The position numbers were made by a program, and so were the translations under genes. Shown here one piece after another: positions 33,128-42,303 of a stretch of 64,000 nucleotides of DNA. This DNA is from Cystobacter ferrugineus. GTDB lineage: Bacteria; Myxococcota; Myxococcia; Myxococcales; Myxococcaceae. The notes under the pieces were generated by a model, which saw only the letters and a program-made list of their open reading frames with translations, was not told the DNA's origin and did no database searches. The DNA is taken from contig NZ_MPIN01000007.1 in assembly GCF_001887355.1 (NCBI RefSeq), positions 22,888 to 86,887 on the forward strand, given 5' to 3'. Numbering within the stretch: position 1 is the first letter of the stretch; each line of letters opens with the position of its first letter.

Positions 33128-33178
33128 TCAGGTCGGGTACATGCCACCGTTCACCTGCATGGTCTGCCCGGTACTGAG
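33128..33178 (-). pseudogene. SDR C-terminal scrap within a gene-poor gap
   Basis: On the minus strand LSTGQTMQVNGGMYPT followed by TGA (33128-33130) is the signature C-terminus of an SDR (TGQTLxVNGG). Nothing upstream continues it. The rest of 32864-33449 holds no gene I can support. Confidence 0.55.
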
Positions 33179-33449
33179 GGGCTGGTGGCCGACCCTGCCT
33201 TCCAACGCGAGCGCCTCGCCACGCTCGACTCATGGTCTTTCGAACGGGTGTCTGGTGCACGCACGGGAGATCTGATCAGCTTGTTGCACGATTGGGATCA
33301 TGAACTCGGCCCACGATAGGTGCCGGGTTGGTCAGCCCCTTCTCAGAGCAACGTGCGCATCAATGCGCGAACGGGTGCCTGGTCGCCGGAACATCCGGGG
33401 GGCTGTGTTCCCCCGGATGTTGGCCTTGTCCGGCGTGGCGTTTTCCCGA

Positions 33450-34445
33450 TTAGCGGGGAGTGCACCCGGCGCCAGGCGAGGAGGCGACGACCGTGTTCAG
33501 GTGCTGGAGATAGTCGTTGCGGATGGGCATGGTGCCCTCGCTGCCCGCGTGCTCGCCAATGATATAGGTCTCGGATTTGGGCAGACCCACGGCCGCGTAG
33601 GCGCCGATGTCCGTGGTCGCGTTGCCGTACACGCGGACGATGTCGAGCCCCACATCCTCGAGCAGGTAGGTGAGATAGTCGGTCTTGTACTGCTCGGTGT
33701 CCGGCGGGATGGGTCCGTCTCCATAGGGATTGGTGTGCACGTGCCCATCCAGGAGACCCTGGTAGTCAATCCACTCGCGCGTGTCCTTGGCCACCCAGTA
33801 GGGCCGGGCCGTCAGGTAGATGATCTGGTAGCCGAGGGCCGCGTAGCTGTTCACCACCTCGACCGCATGCGCGTAGGCCTGGGCCGTGCTGACGCCCAGG
33901 TAGTCGCCCACCGCTTCGAAGTCATTGAGCGTCAAGGTTCCATCGATGTCGAACAGGACGGTCTTGCGGCCCGGTTCCACCACGGAGACGAAGCCGGTGG
34001 CCGAGCTGAGATCGCCCTCGACGATCATCTTCACCCGGTACTCGCCCACTGGACGGGTGATGGGCACGTAGACCTTGCCATCCGAGTCCGTGCGGTACTT
34101 GCCGACATACTCCCAACCCGGCGTGAGGGTTCCCATGATGTAGACGTGGACGTCCTCGTCCTCGAGGTCCTTGTGGAAGACGCCGCCGTAGTCGAACTTG
34201 CCCACGACCGTGGCCGGGGTTCCCACGGGGACGATCTGGTCATGCACCATGTGATAGGGCGGATTCGTCCAGGACAGGATCTGACTGCCCGAGTGCCGGA
34301 AGCTCTTCCGCGCCGGGCCCTGGAGCGCCGGGGGATTGCTGACCGAGGCATAGTCCGGGCAGGTGAGCTGCGCGGACGCGGAAGAGGGAATGGCACTCAG
34401 AATCCAGAGCATCAACGCCAACGGCTGGGTCACGGTTCGTGTCAC
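33450..34445 (-). CDS. Secreted lipin-like (LNS2/HAD) phosphatase
   Basis: 331 aa with a signal peptide (PLALMLWILSAIPSSASA). A beta-sandwich N-terminal half (VPVGTPATVVGKFDYGG, DVHVYIMGTLTPGWEYVGKY) precedes a HAD domain with the DxDxT motif (VLFDIDGTLTLND), motif II YLTARPY and a later Lys/Asp region. This is the LNS2 arrangement found in eukaryotic lipin/Smp2 phosphatidate phosphatases and in some bacterial secreted proteins. Lipid phosphate is therefore a possible substrate, by analogy. It is divergent from the GH3 gene; the GCGTCAT motifs lie between them. Confidence 0.75.
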   Translation of the reverse strand: MTRTVTQPLALMLWILSAIPSSASAQLTCPDYASVSNPPALQGPARKSFRHSGSQILSWTNPPYHMVHDQIVPVGTPATVVGKFDYGGVFHKDLEDEDVHVYIMGTLTPGWEYVGKYRTDSDGKVYVPITRPVGEYRVKMIVEGDLSSATGFVSVVEPGRKTVLFDIDGTLTLNDFEAVGDYLGVSTAQAYAHAVEVVNSYAALGYQIIYLTARPYWVAKDTREWIDYQGLLDGHVHTNPYGDGPIPPDTEQYKTDYLTYLLEDVGLDIVRVYGNATTDIGAYAAVGLPKSETYIIGEHAGSEGTMPIRNDYLQHLNTVVASSPGAGCTPR

Positions 34446-34548
34446 GAGGAACTCCTGGGTTTGGGGGTCTGGCTCGAGCGGAGTGGGGGCCGCCCGAAGC
34501 CGGTCCGCCTCTTACCCCTCGACGTGGACGGACGTCCCCCGACATCTC

Positions 34549-34585
34549 GCGTCATGGCACTTTCAAACATGACGTCATGCGTCAT
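34549..34585. promoter_or_regulatory. GCGTCAT motifs and ATGACGTCAT palindrome in the LNS2/GH3 divergent promoter
   Basis: GCGTCAT at 34549-34555 and 34579-34585, plus the perfect 10-bp palindrome ATGACGTCAT at 34569-34578. They lie 42-78 bases before the GH3 start and match the motif upstream of the GH35 gene at 30052. Confidence 0.5.
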
Positions 34586-34626
34586 CGTGCCGGATGGCGT
34601 GTTCCTGTTGCGAATAGGTTGCAAAA

Positions 34627-36588
34627 ATGTCGGTACACCAAATATTACCTGCCCCCTGGCTCTGGACGTGGGTGATATTGGGTATGGGATTGTTGACGTC
34701 TCAGGTGGAACTCGGGGGCAGGGGAGTTGGCTTCATCGTCAAGGAGGGTCTTCGGTTCAAGGACCTGAACAAGAATGGCCAGGTCGAGGTCTACGAGGAC
34801 TGGCGGCGGACTCCTGAAGAACGGGCGAGAGATCTCCTCGGCCGGATGACGCTGCGGGAAAAAGCGGGCGTCATGATGCATGGAACGGCTCCCACCCGGA
34901 CGACGGAAGGCGTCAGCCGTTATGACCGGGCACTCGCCACCCGGATGATTTCGGAGCAAGGGGTCAACAGCTTCATCACGAGGCTGGAGGGCAATGGCCG
35001 GTTCCTCGCCGAGGAGAACAATGCGTTGCAGGAGATCGCCGAGGCGACGCGCCTGGGCATTCCGGCCACTATCAGCACGGATCCCCGCAACCACTTTCAA
35101 TTCACGCTGGGCGCCAGTGTCGCCGCGGGGGGCTTCTCCCAGTGGCCAGAGGTGCTCGGGTTCGCGGCCATCGGGGATGAGGCCCTGGTGCGGCGCTTCG
35201 GGGACATCGCCCGGCGGGAGTACCGCGCAGTGGGGATCCAGGAGGCGCTCTCTCCGCAGGCCGATCTCGCCACCGAGCCGCGCTGGGCACGCGTCCATGG
35301 AACCTTCGGTGAGGATGCCGACCTCGCCCGGACGCTCGTGCGCGCCTACATCGAGGGCTTCCAGGACGGCGGCAACGGCATTGGCAAGGACAGCGTGGTG
35401 GCCGTCGTGAAGCATTGGGCCGGCTACGGCGCCGCGAAGGATGGCTTCGACAGTCACAATGCCTACGGCCAATACGCGGTGTTCCCGGGCAACAACTTCG
35501 AGTACCACCTCAAGCCCTTCGAGGGCGCGTTCGCCGCGAAGACCGGCGGGGTGATGCCGACCTACTCCATCCTCCAAGGTGTCACCTTGAATGGCCAGCC
35601 CCTGGAGCAGGTGGGAGCTGGCTTCAACAAGCAGCTCCTGACGGAGTTGCTGCGCGGCCGGTACGGTTTCGACGGCGTCATCCTCTCGGACTGGGCCATC
35701 ACCAACGATTGTGATGAGGCGTGCCGCCATGGCGCGCCCCCCGGGCAGACTCCCTCCTTCGTGGGGTTTGGCACCCCTTGGGGCGTGGAGCACCTGTCCA
35801 AGGTGGAGCGCTTCGCCAAGAGCGTGAACGCGGGGATGGATCAGTTCGGTGGCGTCGATGACTCCGACGCGCTCGTGGAAGCGGTCAACGCCGGCCTGGT
35901 GACCGAGGCGCGTCTGGATGAGTCGGTGTACCGGATCCTGCTGCAGAAGTTCCAGCAGGGTCTGTTCGAGAACCCCTACGTCGATGTGGAGCGGGCGGGC
36001 GAGGTGGTGGGCAACTCCGCCTTCCAGGCCGAGGCGACGGAGGCCCAGCGGCGTTCACTCGTCCTGCTGGAGAACAAGGACAAGCTGCTCCCGCTGGGGG
36101 CCCACGTCCGCAAGGTCTACCTCCATGGCATCGAAGGTGCCGTCGCCGCCGGATATGGTCTGACGGTCGTCGACACCCCCGAGGAGGCGGATGTCGCGAT
36201 CATGCGGACGGTGACTCCGTTCGAGACGCTCCATCCCCAGTACGTGTTCGGACTCCGGCAACACGAAGGCAACCTCTCCTTCGAGGAGGGCAACGCCGAC
36301 TATGAAGCCATCAAGCGCGTGAGCGCCCAGGTGCCGACCATCGTCACGGTCTACCTGGACCGCCCGGCGATCCTGACGAACGTGAAGGACAAGGTCCGTG
36401 CCCTCCTCGGCAACTTCGGCGTGAGCGATTCCGCGCTGTTCGATGTCTTGACGGGCAAGGTCTCGCCCCAAGGCAAGCTGCCCTTCGAGCTGCCCTCGTC
36501 GATGGCGGAAGTGGAGGCGCAGCGCTCGGACATGCCGCACGACACGGCCCACCCGCTCTACCCCATCTTCTTCGGGCTGGGTTACTGA
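34627..36588 (+). CDS. GH3-family beta-glucosidase-like enzyme
   Basis: 653 aa. GH3 domain order is clear: a N-terminal barrel (RMTLREKAGVMMHG, GIPATISTDPRNHF, VVKHWAGYGAAKDGFD) with nucleophile Asp355 in GVILSDWAIT, then an alpha/beta sandwich (RSLVLLENKDKLLPL, QGKLPFELPSS). The general acid/base would lie in the second domain. A hydrophobic N-terminal stretch (LWTWVILGMGLLTS) suggests export. An EF-hand-like DLNKNGQVEVYEDW at about residue 50 may bind calcium. It acts with the GH35 and pectate lyase genes on plant polysaccharides and shares their promoter motif. It overlaps the convergent UvsE gene by 7 bases. The ATG at 34627 has a weak ribosome site; 34684 is an alternative. Confidence 0.85.
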   Translation: MSVHQILPAPWLWTWVILGMGLLTSQVELGGRGVGFIVKEGLRFKDLNKNGQVEVYEDWRRTPEERARDLLGRMTLREKAGVMMHGTAPTRTTEGVSRYDRALATRMISEQGVNSFITRLEGNGRFLAEENNALQEIAEATRLGIPATISTDPRNHFQFTLGASVAAGGFSQWPEVLGFAAIGDEALVRRFGDIARREYRAVGIQEALSPQADLATEPRWARVHGTFGEDADLARTLVRAYIEGFQDGGNGIGKDSVVAVVKHWAGYGAAKDGFDSHNAYGQYAVFPGNNFEYHLKPFEGAFAAKTGGVMPTYSILQGVTLNGQPLEQVGAGFNKQLLTELLRGRYGFDGVILSDWAITNDCDEACRHGAPPGQTPSFVGFGTPWGVEHLSKVERFAKSVNAGMDQFGGVDDSDALVEAVNAGLVTEARLDESVYRILLQKFQQGLFENPYVDVERAGEVVGNSAFQAEATEAQRRSLVLLENKDKLLPLGAHVRKVYLHGIEGAVAAGYGLTVVDTPEEADVAIMRTVTPFETLHPQYVFGLRQHEGNLSFEEGNADYEAIKRVSAQVPTIVTVYLDRPAILTNVKDKVRALLGNFGVSDSALFDVLTGKVSPQGKLPFELPSSMAEVEAQRSDMPHDTAHPLYPIFFGLGY

Positions 36589-37562
36589 GCACCCGCGGGG
36601 TGGGGGCCCACTGGGGGGCGTGGCGCCACCGGGCGAACAGCTCCCGCATCCTGTCCGCGAAGAAGAGCGGCTTCCCGGCGCAGGGCGAAGAGCGCCAGAT
36701 CCTTCTCCTTGGCCTCCAGCATCAGGTCCGCCGGTCCATCCAGCGCCGCCACCACCGCCCGGAAGTCTCCCGGGTCGACACGGTCCGCGTGTGCTCCCGG
36801 TCTGCCCTCCGGCTTCTGGCTCGCCAGGTGGAACTTGGGCCGCAAGTCCAATGCCCGCCACGAGGCCGCCGACTCGCGCAGCAGTTGCTCCAGCGGCCAC
36901 TCCGGCTCCGAGGGGCGGATGGCGTTGTGCAGGTTGTCCGCGAGCCAGGGCAGTCCCTGCTCCCGGGTCAGCGGGGCGACCTCGCGCGCGCTCCAGATCT
37001 TGTCGTCATGCTCGAGGACGATCCGGTGGCGCAGCTCCTCGGGCATGGCGTCCAGCATGCGGCGCGCGTTGTCCAGCGCCTCGGGCCGGCTCGGCGCGGC
37101 CCCTCCGAGATGGAGGACCACGCGCGCCTCGGGCCCCTGGCCGAGCAGATCCAACACACGGGCGCCGTAGCGCAGCTCGGCGAGCGCGGCGTCACGCACC
37201 CGCTGGTGCACGGACGTCAGCGAGGCCGCCGCGGGCGAGGGGTGCAGGGACAGGCGCTGGCGCGAGCGCCGGGCGATCCGCCCCAGGCGCTCGAAGTCGC
37301 TTGCCCGGGTCCGCCACCACCGCAGCGTGTTGACGGGATGCGAGCCGAACGGGATGAGTGACGAGCCGATTCGGAACAGCTCGATGCCATGGGCCTCGTT
37401 GAAGAGGAGGATCTGCTCGAGCTCGGAGAGGTTCAGCTCGATGAGTTCCTCCAGTCGATGGGGCGTGGCACTGGCGAGCCGGCATGTGTGGCTCGCCCCC
37501 AGACCGAGCGAGAGGCAGTTGGCCACATAGCCGAGACGGTAGGTCGAGAGTCCTTCTTGCAC
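36582..37562 (-). CDS. uvsE: UV damage endonuclease UvsE
   Basis: 326 aa from a GTG at 37562. The UvsE barrel is recognisable: YRLGYVANCLSLGL, NLSELEQILLFNEAHGIELF, RIGSSLIPFGSHPVN, RLSLHPSPAA, VVLHLGGA, IVLEHDDKIWS, LPWLADNLHNAI, KFHLASQKPEGRPGAHAD, and LMLEAKEKDLAL at the end. These carry the three-metal ligands (His, Glu, Asp) of this repair enzyme, which nicks DNA 5' of UV photoproducts independently of UvrABC. The family normally starts just before RLGYV. No ATG is available there, so the GTG was chosen. It converges with the GH3 gene. Confidence 0.85.
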   Translation of the reverse strand: MQEGLSTYRLGYVANCLSLGLGASHTCRLASATPHRLEELIELNLSELEQILLFNEAHGIELFRIGSSLIPFGSHPVNTLRWWRTRASDFERLGRIARRSRQRLSLHPSPAAASLTSVHQRVRDAALAELRYGARVLDLLGQGPEARVVLHLGGAAPSRPEALDNARRMLDAMPEELRHRIVLEHDDKIWSAREVAPLTREQGLPWLADNLHNAIRPSEPEWPLEQLLRESAASWRALDLRPKFHLASQKPEGRPGAHADRVDPGDFRAVVAALDGPADLMLEAKEKDLALFALRREAALLRGQDAGAVRPVAPRPPVGPHPAGAQ

Positions 37563-37703
37563 CCCTCTAGGATTCGTCCGGAGGGGCGGCTCGCCCAGGC
37601 TCGCTGAACCCGGCGGCAGGGCAACCGGACCTGCCAGGACTCGCCTCCTCCGCTGCTCCAGGCACGCACGACCGCTCACGACGCGTGGGAGCGTGGTGGG
37701 CCC

Positions 37704-39287
37704 TCAGCGCTGGGCGTTCATCTTCCGCAGCAGGGTGGCCGCGCGGGCGCGGACGTTGGCGTAGGTGTCCGAGCGTGCTGCCTCCTCGAGGAAGGGCTTC
37801 GCGGGCGCCCCCACCTCGCGGACGAGGAAGTCCGCGCATCTCGCGTGGTAGCCATCGCTCACCAGACAGCGGATGACGTTGCGGATGAGCTTCGCGTCCG
37901 TGCGGTAGGCCTCGTTGTTGCGCATGGCCGCGCCATACGAGGCGAGACCATCCGCCCATCGCAGGTTGTCGAAGTTCACGTGCCCCTCCAGATAGGGGGC
38001 GTAGGCGCTCCGGGGATACTGCGCGCGCAGGCTGGCGAGCGCGCGGAGCGACTGATCCTTCCGCCGCTCTCCCTCCTTCACCCAGCGTTCGATCTGTTCG
38101 ATGTTGGGCAGGTCCTCGGGCGGAACGCTCTGCTCCTGGGCGGAGGATGTGGATCTGTCGCCGGATGTGGGCGGAGCGCCCTTCGCGGCGGCGGGCGCGG
38201 TCGTGCCGGGCCCCTGCTTCGTCGGCCAGAGGAGCGCCGCGCCGAGGCCGACCAGGAGCACACCCGCGGCCCCCGCGGCCAGCATGGGCCGCTTGTCGCG
38301 GGAGGGCAGTGGTGCGTGCGAGTCGGGCGCCGTCTTCGGCTGGGGCCGGCTGGGCACGGTGGCCTCGTGGCCCGAGGACGGAGAGGGCGTGTGCGCCTTC
38401 CTCCGGGGTGCTTCGGACGAGGCGCCCATGTCCGGGAGCGCGTCCAGCGCGGCGGCGAAGTCCTCGGCGGACTGGAAGCGGTCTCCGGGCCGTTTCGCCA
38501 TCGCCTTGCGGACCACCGCCTCCAACTCCTGGGAGAACCCCGCCCCGGGCTGGATGCTGCCCAGGGCTGGCGGCGCGTCCTCCTGGTGCTGGCGCATCAC
38601 CTCCGTCATCCGCTCGCTGTCGAAGGGCTTGGCGCCGGTGAGCAGTTCGAAGAGGAGCACGCCGACGGCGTACAGGTCCGTCCGGGCATCGATCTCCCCG
38701 GCGCGGATCTGCTCCGGGGCCATGTAGCTGGGCGTGCCCACGGCCAGGCCCGTGGTCAGTCCCGAGACCGTGTCGCGCAGCTTCGCCAGCCCGAAGTCGA
38801 GGATGCGCACCTGATCGCCCAGCCCCGTGGCCTCGGCCAGGATGAGGTTGTCCGGCTTGATGTCCCGGTGGACGATGTTCTGGGCATGAGCGTGGGCCAG
38901 CCCCGCGAGCACCTGCCGCACGATGCCCAGCGCCCGCTTCACCGGCAGGGGTCCGTTCTCGCGCAGCACCGTGCGCAGGGGCTGTCCCGTGACGAAGTCC
39001 ATCACCATGAAGGGGGCGCCGTCCTGCACGCCGAAGTCGATGACCGAGACGCAGCACGGGTGGGACAGCCGGCTCATGGCCTGCGCTTCGATCTGAAAGC
39101 GCCGCTGGAAGCTCTGCTCCGTCGCCATCCAGGAGTGGAGGAACTTGATGGCCACGGCCCGGCCGAGCTCGATGCGCTCGCCGCGGTACACCACCCCCAT
39201 GCCTCCCGCGGAGAGCCGCTGGAGGATCCGGTAGCGATCCTGCAAGACAGTGCCAATACGGGGGTCGACGACAGCGGTTGATTCCAT
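37704..39287 (-). CDS. Membrane Ser/Thr protein kinase
   Basis: 527 aa. The Hanks-type kinase domain (about 20-285) has LSAGGMGVVYRGER (P-loop), AIKFL (ATP Lys), HRDIKPDNLI (catalytic loop), DFGLAK and GTPSYMAPEQ, so it should be active. A Pro/Ser-rich linker of about 40 residues, one membrane helix (MLAAGAAGVLLVGLGAALLW) and a periplasmic helical domain of about 150 residues with TPR-like spacing follow. Such kinases are abundant in myxobacteria. It is divergent from the hybrid histidine kinase gene at 39595. Confidence 0.9.
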   Translation of the reverse strand: MESTAVVDPRIGTVLQDRYRILQRLSAGGMGVVYRGERIELGRAVAIKFLHSWMATEQSFQRRFQIEAQAMSRLSHPCCVSVIDFGVQDGAPFMVMDFVTGQPLRTVLRENGPLPVKRALGIVRQVLAGLAHAHAQNIVHRDIKPDNLILAEATGLGDQVRILDFGLAKLRDTVSGLTTGLAVGTPSYMAPEQIRAGEIDARTDLYAVGVLLFELLTGAKPFDSERMTEVMRQHQEDAPPALGSIQPGAGFSQELEAVVRKAMAKRPGDRFQSAEDFAAALDALPDMGASSEAPRRKAHTPSPSSGHEATVPSRPQPKTAPDSHAPLPSRDKRPMLAAGAAGVLLVGLGAALLWPTKQGPGTTAPAAAKGAPPTSGDRSTSSAQEQSVPPEDLPNIEQIERWVKEGERRKDQSLRALASLRAQYPRSAYAPYLEGHVNFDNLRWADGLASYGAAMRNNEAYRTDAKLIRNVIRCLVSDGYHARCADFLVREVGAPAKPFLEEAARSDTYANVRARAATLLRKMNAQR

Positions 39288-39594
39288 GGTGGGAGGGCAG
39301 GGAGGTTATCAGTCCCCGCCCTCGGATTACGACCCTCGGGGTCGCCCCTCGAGCTTCCGTGGGGCCTCGCCTGTTCCCGCTCCGCGGGGGGGCGTGAGGG
39401 GACCCTTGTCCAGCGGGCAGGCGGGTGATTTTCAGACTGTCGACACTTGGGGTCCATGCCAGCTCACGGGAGATTTCTACAAGTGGGATTCTTCCCCGGT
39501 GTGTCGTTTGTCGTGAGACGAATATCCTGGATGCACAAGCACACGGTCGCGCCCCCGGGCCAGGTAGCACTGGGGCGCCATCACCTGGTTCCGC
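39288..39594. other. Divergent promoter region between two kinase genes
   Basis: 307 bases between the Ser/Thr kinase and the hybrid histidine kinase. I see no gene, RNA or clear operator; a short A/T-rich patch near 39500-39530 may hold promoters. Confidence 0.4.
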
Positions 39595-42249
39595 ATGTCC
39601 GACATGATCGATTCCCAGAAGCTGTTCGACTCCGCCCCGGCTCCGCTCATGGTCCTGGACCGGGAACTGAAGTATGTCGCGGCCAACCAGGCCTATCTGC
39701 AGGCCACGTCGCTGCGGCGTGACGAGATCATCGGGCGCAACCTCTTCGAGGTGCTCCCCCGGGACTCGGACCCCTCGGACCCCGACGGCGCGGTGAAGCT
39801 CCGGGAGTCCCTCGAGCGGGTGCTCGCCAGCCGCATGCCGGACCTGCTCGCGATGGCGGTCCAGCCCGTCTCCCGTCCTGGCGAGGGGGGCCCCGTGCTC
39901 GAGAAGCGCGTGTGGACCTACTCCCACAAGCCCCTGCTGGATGCCACGGGCAACGTGGCCTTCATCCTCCAGCACGCCGTGGACGTCACCGATCTGCGCA
40001 CCACGAATGGCGCGACCGGAGCCAAGGGGCCGCGGCTGGAAGGGGTCTCCGGGGAGCAGCTCGCGTCCCTCATCGGTCAGGCGTGGACCGTCCAGGAGAA
40101 CAACAAGGAGCTGGACTACGAGCGCCGCTATCTGCGCCAGCTCATCGATCTGCTTCCCGGGTGCGTGGGCGTCCTGCGCGGTCCCGACTACGTCTTCGAC
40201 ATGATCAACGCCAACTACCTGCCGTACGTTGGCTTCCGGGACGTCGTCGGCCTGCCGCTGCTCAAGGCGCGTCCCGAGTTCGAGGGCAACAAGTCCCTCT
40301 TCGACATGCTCGGGCGGGTGTACTACCAGGGCGAGACGATCTCGATGAAGGGCTACAAGCTCGCCATCCGCCTGCAGAAGGATGGGCCGATCGAGAACCT
40401 CGTCGTGGACTTCGAGTACCGGCCCGTGCGCGTGTCGGGCGGTCCCGTCATGGCCATCCTCATCTATGGCCAGGACGTCACCGAGAAGGCGCACGCCGAG
40501 GCCCAGGTGCGCCACTACCAGGAGCACCTGGAGCAGTTGGTGCGCGAGCGCACCCGCGCGCTCGAGGAGAGCGAGGCCGAGCGGCGCAAGACCGAGGAGC
40601 AGCTGCGCCAGTCCCAGAAGATGGAAGCGGTGGGCAAGCTCACCGGCGGCGTGGCGCACGACTTCAACAACCTGCTCCAGGTCATCGCCGGCAACCTCCA
40701 GCTCCTGCAGCGCGACGTGGTGGGCAACGAGCGCGCCCTGCATCGCGTGCAGACGGCCACCCGCGCCGTGGAGCGCGGCGCCAAGCTCGCCTCCCAGTTG
40801 CTCTCCTTCGCGCGCCGCCAGCCGCTCCAGCCGCTCGTCGTCAACTTGAGCCGGCTGGTGCGCGGCATGGACGAGCTGCTGCGCCGCACGCTGGGCGAGG
40901 ACGTGGAGCTGGAGACCGTCACCGCCGGCGGGCTGTGGAACACGGCCATCGATCCCAACCAGCTCGAGAACGTCATCCTCAACCTGGCCATCAACGCACG
41001 GGACGCGATGAGCAACAACGGCAAGCTGACGATCGAGGTCAGCAATGCCGTGCTCGATGATCGCTACTGCCGGATGCACCCCGAGGTGCTTCCCGGCCAG
41101 TACGTGTTGCTGGCCGTGTCGGACACCGGCAGCGGCATGACGCCGGAGGTGATGGAGCGGGCCTTCGAGCCGTTCTTCACCACCAAGCCCGAGGGCCGCG
41201 GCACGGGCCTGGGCCTGAGCATGGTGTACGGCTTCGTCAAGCAGAGCGGCGGCCACATCAAGCTCTACAGCGAGCTGGGGCATGGCACGACCATCAAGCT
41301 CTACATGCCTCGCGCGGTGGAGGCCGAGTCGATGGACGCCCAGGTCATCACCGGCCCCATCGAGGGAGGCACGGAGACCATCCTGGTGGTGGAGGACGAC
41401 CCCGAGGTGCGCACCACGGTGGTGGAGATGGTGAGCGAGCTGGGCTACCGCGTGCTCAAGGCCGTGGACGCGCAGAGCGCGCTGGTGATTCTCCAGAGCG
41501 GTGTGCCCATCGAGCTGTTGTTCACCGACGTGGTGATGCCCGGTCCGGTGCGCAGCCCCGAACTGGCCAAGCAGGCCAAGGCGCTCCACCCGGACATCGA
41601 GGTGCTCTTCACCTCGGGCTACACGGAGAACGCCATCGTCCATGGCGGACGGTTGGATCCGGGAGTGCAGTTGCTGAGCAAGCCCTACAGCCGGGAAGAC
41701 CTGGCCCGCAAGCTGAGGCAGTTGCTCAACGGCCGCCAGCAGCGGCTGGCGGTCCGGGGTGCCGCCCGCGTGGTGCCCAGGCCCCTCACGTCCCCAGCCC
41801 CCGCGCCCTCCGCGTCTCCTTCTCCCACGCCTCCCCCGGCCCCCGCGCCTTCCGCGTCTTCCTCTCCCACGCCCCCCGCGTCGCGCCGGCTGCGCGTGCT
41901 GCTGGTGGAGGACGACGAGGACGTGCGCTCCTCGGCGTGCGAGCTGATGGACCTGCTGGGCCACGAGGTGCTGGCGGTCACCAGCGCCGAGGAAGCCAAG
42001 GGCGCGATGGCCGCCAGCGGCTTCGACGTGTTGTTCACGGACGTGACGCTGCCCGGAGCCTCGGGTGTGGACCTGGCGCGCGAGGTGGCGAGCCGGAAGA
42101 CGGGCATCAAGATCATCCTCGCCTCGGGCCATGGACATGTGGCGCTGCCCCGGGGAGAGGCGCCGCTGGAGGGCGTGGTGGTGCTGCCCAAGCCCTACGC
42201 GCTGCCGCAGATCCAGGCGGCGTTGGAGCAGGCGGTGGCCCTGCCTTGA
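39595..42249 (+). CDS. Hybrid histidine kinase: PAS-PAS-HisKA-HATPase-REC-REC
   Basis: 884 aa, without membrane segments. Two PAS domains (about 10-130, APAPLMVLDRELKYVAANQA; and 175-300, VLRGPDYVFDMINANYLPYV) lead through a coiled coil into HisKA with the phospho-acceptor H355 (GGVAHDFNNLLQVIAGN). HATPase motifs follow (NLAINARDAM, DTGSGM, GRGTGLGLSMVYGF). Two receiver domains follow (ETILVVEDDPEVRTT at about 595; RVLLVEDDEDVRSS at about 768), separated by a Pro/Ala/Ser linker. Signal input and output are unknown; this class in myxobacteria often feeds developmental control. It ends before a strong hairpin. Confidence 0.9.
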   Translation: MSDMIDSQKLFDSAPAPLMVLDRELKYVAANQAYLQATSLRRDEIIGRNLFEVLPRDSDPSDPDGAVKLRESLERVLASRMPDLLAMAVQPVSRPGEGGPVLEKRVWTYSHKPLLDATGNVAFILQHAVDVTDLRTTNGATGAKGPRLEGVSGEQLASLIGQAWTVQENNKELDYERRYLRQLIDLLPGCVGVLRGPDYVFDMINANYLPYVGFRDVVGLPLLKARPEFEGNKSLFDMLGRVYYQGETISMKGYKLAIRLQKDGPIENLVVDFEYRPVRVSGGPVMAILIYGQDVTEKAHAEAQVRHYQEHLEQLVRERTRALEESEAERRKTEEQLRQSQKMEAVGKLTGGVAHDFNNLLQVIAGNLQLLQRDVVGNERALHRVQTATRAVERGAKLASQLLSFARRQPLQPLVVNLSRLVRGMDELLRRTLGEDVELETVTAGGLWNTAIDPNQLENVILNLAINARDAMSNNGKLTIEVSNAVLDDRYCRMHPEVLPGQYVLLAVSDTGSGMTPEVMERAFEPFFTTKPEGRGTGLGLSMVYGFVKQSGGHIKLYSELGHGTTIKLYMPRAVEAESMDAQVITGPIEGGTETILVVEDDPEVRTTVVEMVSELGYRVLKAVDAQSALVILQSGVPIELLFTDVVMPGPVRSPELAKQAKALHPDIEVLFTSGYTENAIVHGGRLDPGVQLLSKPYSREDLARKLRQLLNGRQQRLAVRGAARVVPRPLTSPAPAPSASPSPTPPPAPAPSASSSPTPPASRRLRVLLVEDDEDVRSSACELMDLLGHEVLAVTSAEEAKGAMAASGFDVLFTDVTLPGASGVDLAREVASRKTGIKIILASGHGHVALPRGEAPLEGVVVLPKPYALPQIQAALEQAVALP

Positions 42250-42265
42250 GTCATCCCCTCCAGGT

Positions 42266-42290
42266 CTGGCGGCCCGGGTGTGGCCGCCAG
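42266..42290. terminator. Bidirectional hairpin terminator
   Basis: CTGGCGGCC (42266-42274) and GGCCGCCAG (42282-42290) are perfect inverted repeats around a 7-base loop, between the convergent histidine kinase and sigma-factor genes. Confidence 0.7.
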
Positions 42291-42303
42291 GCCCGGGGGC
42301 CTG

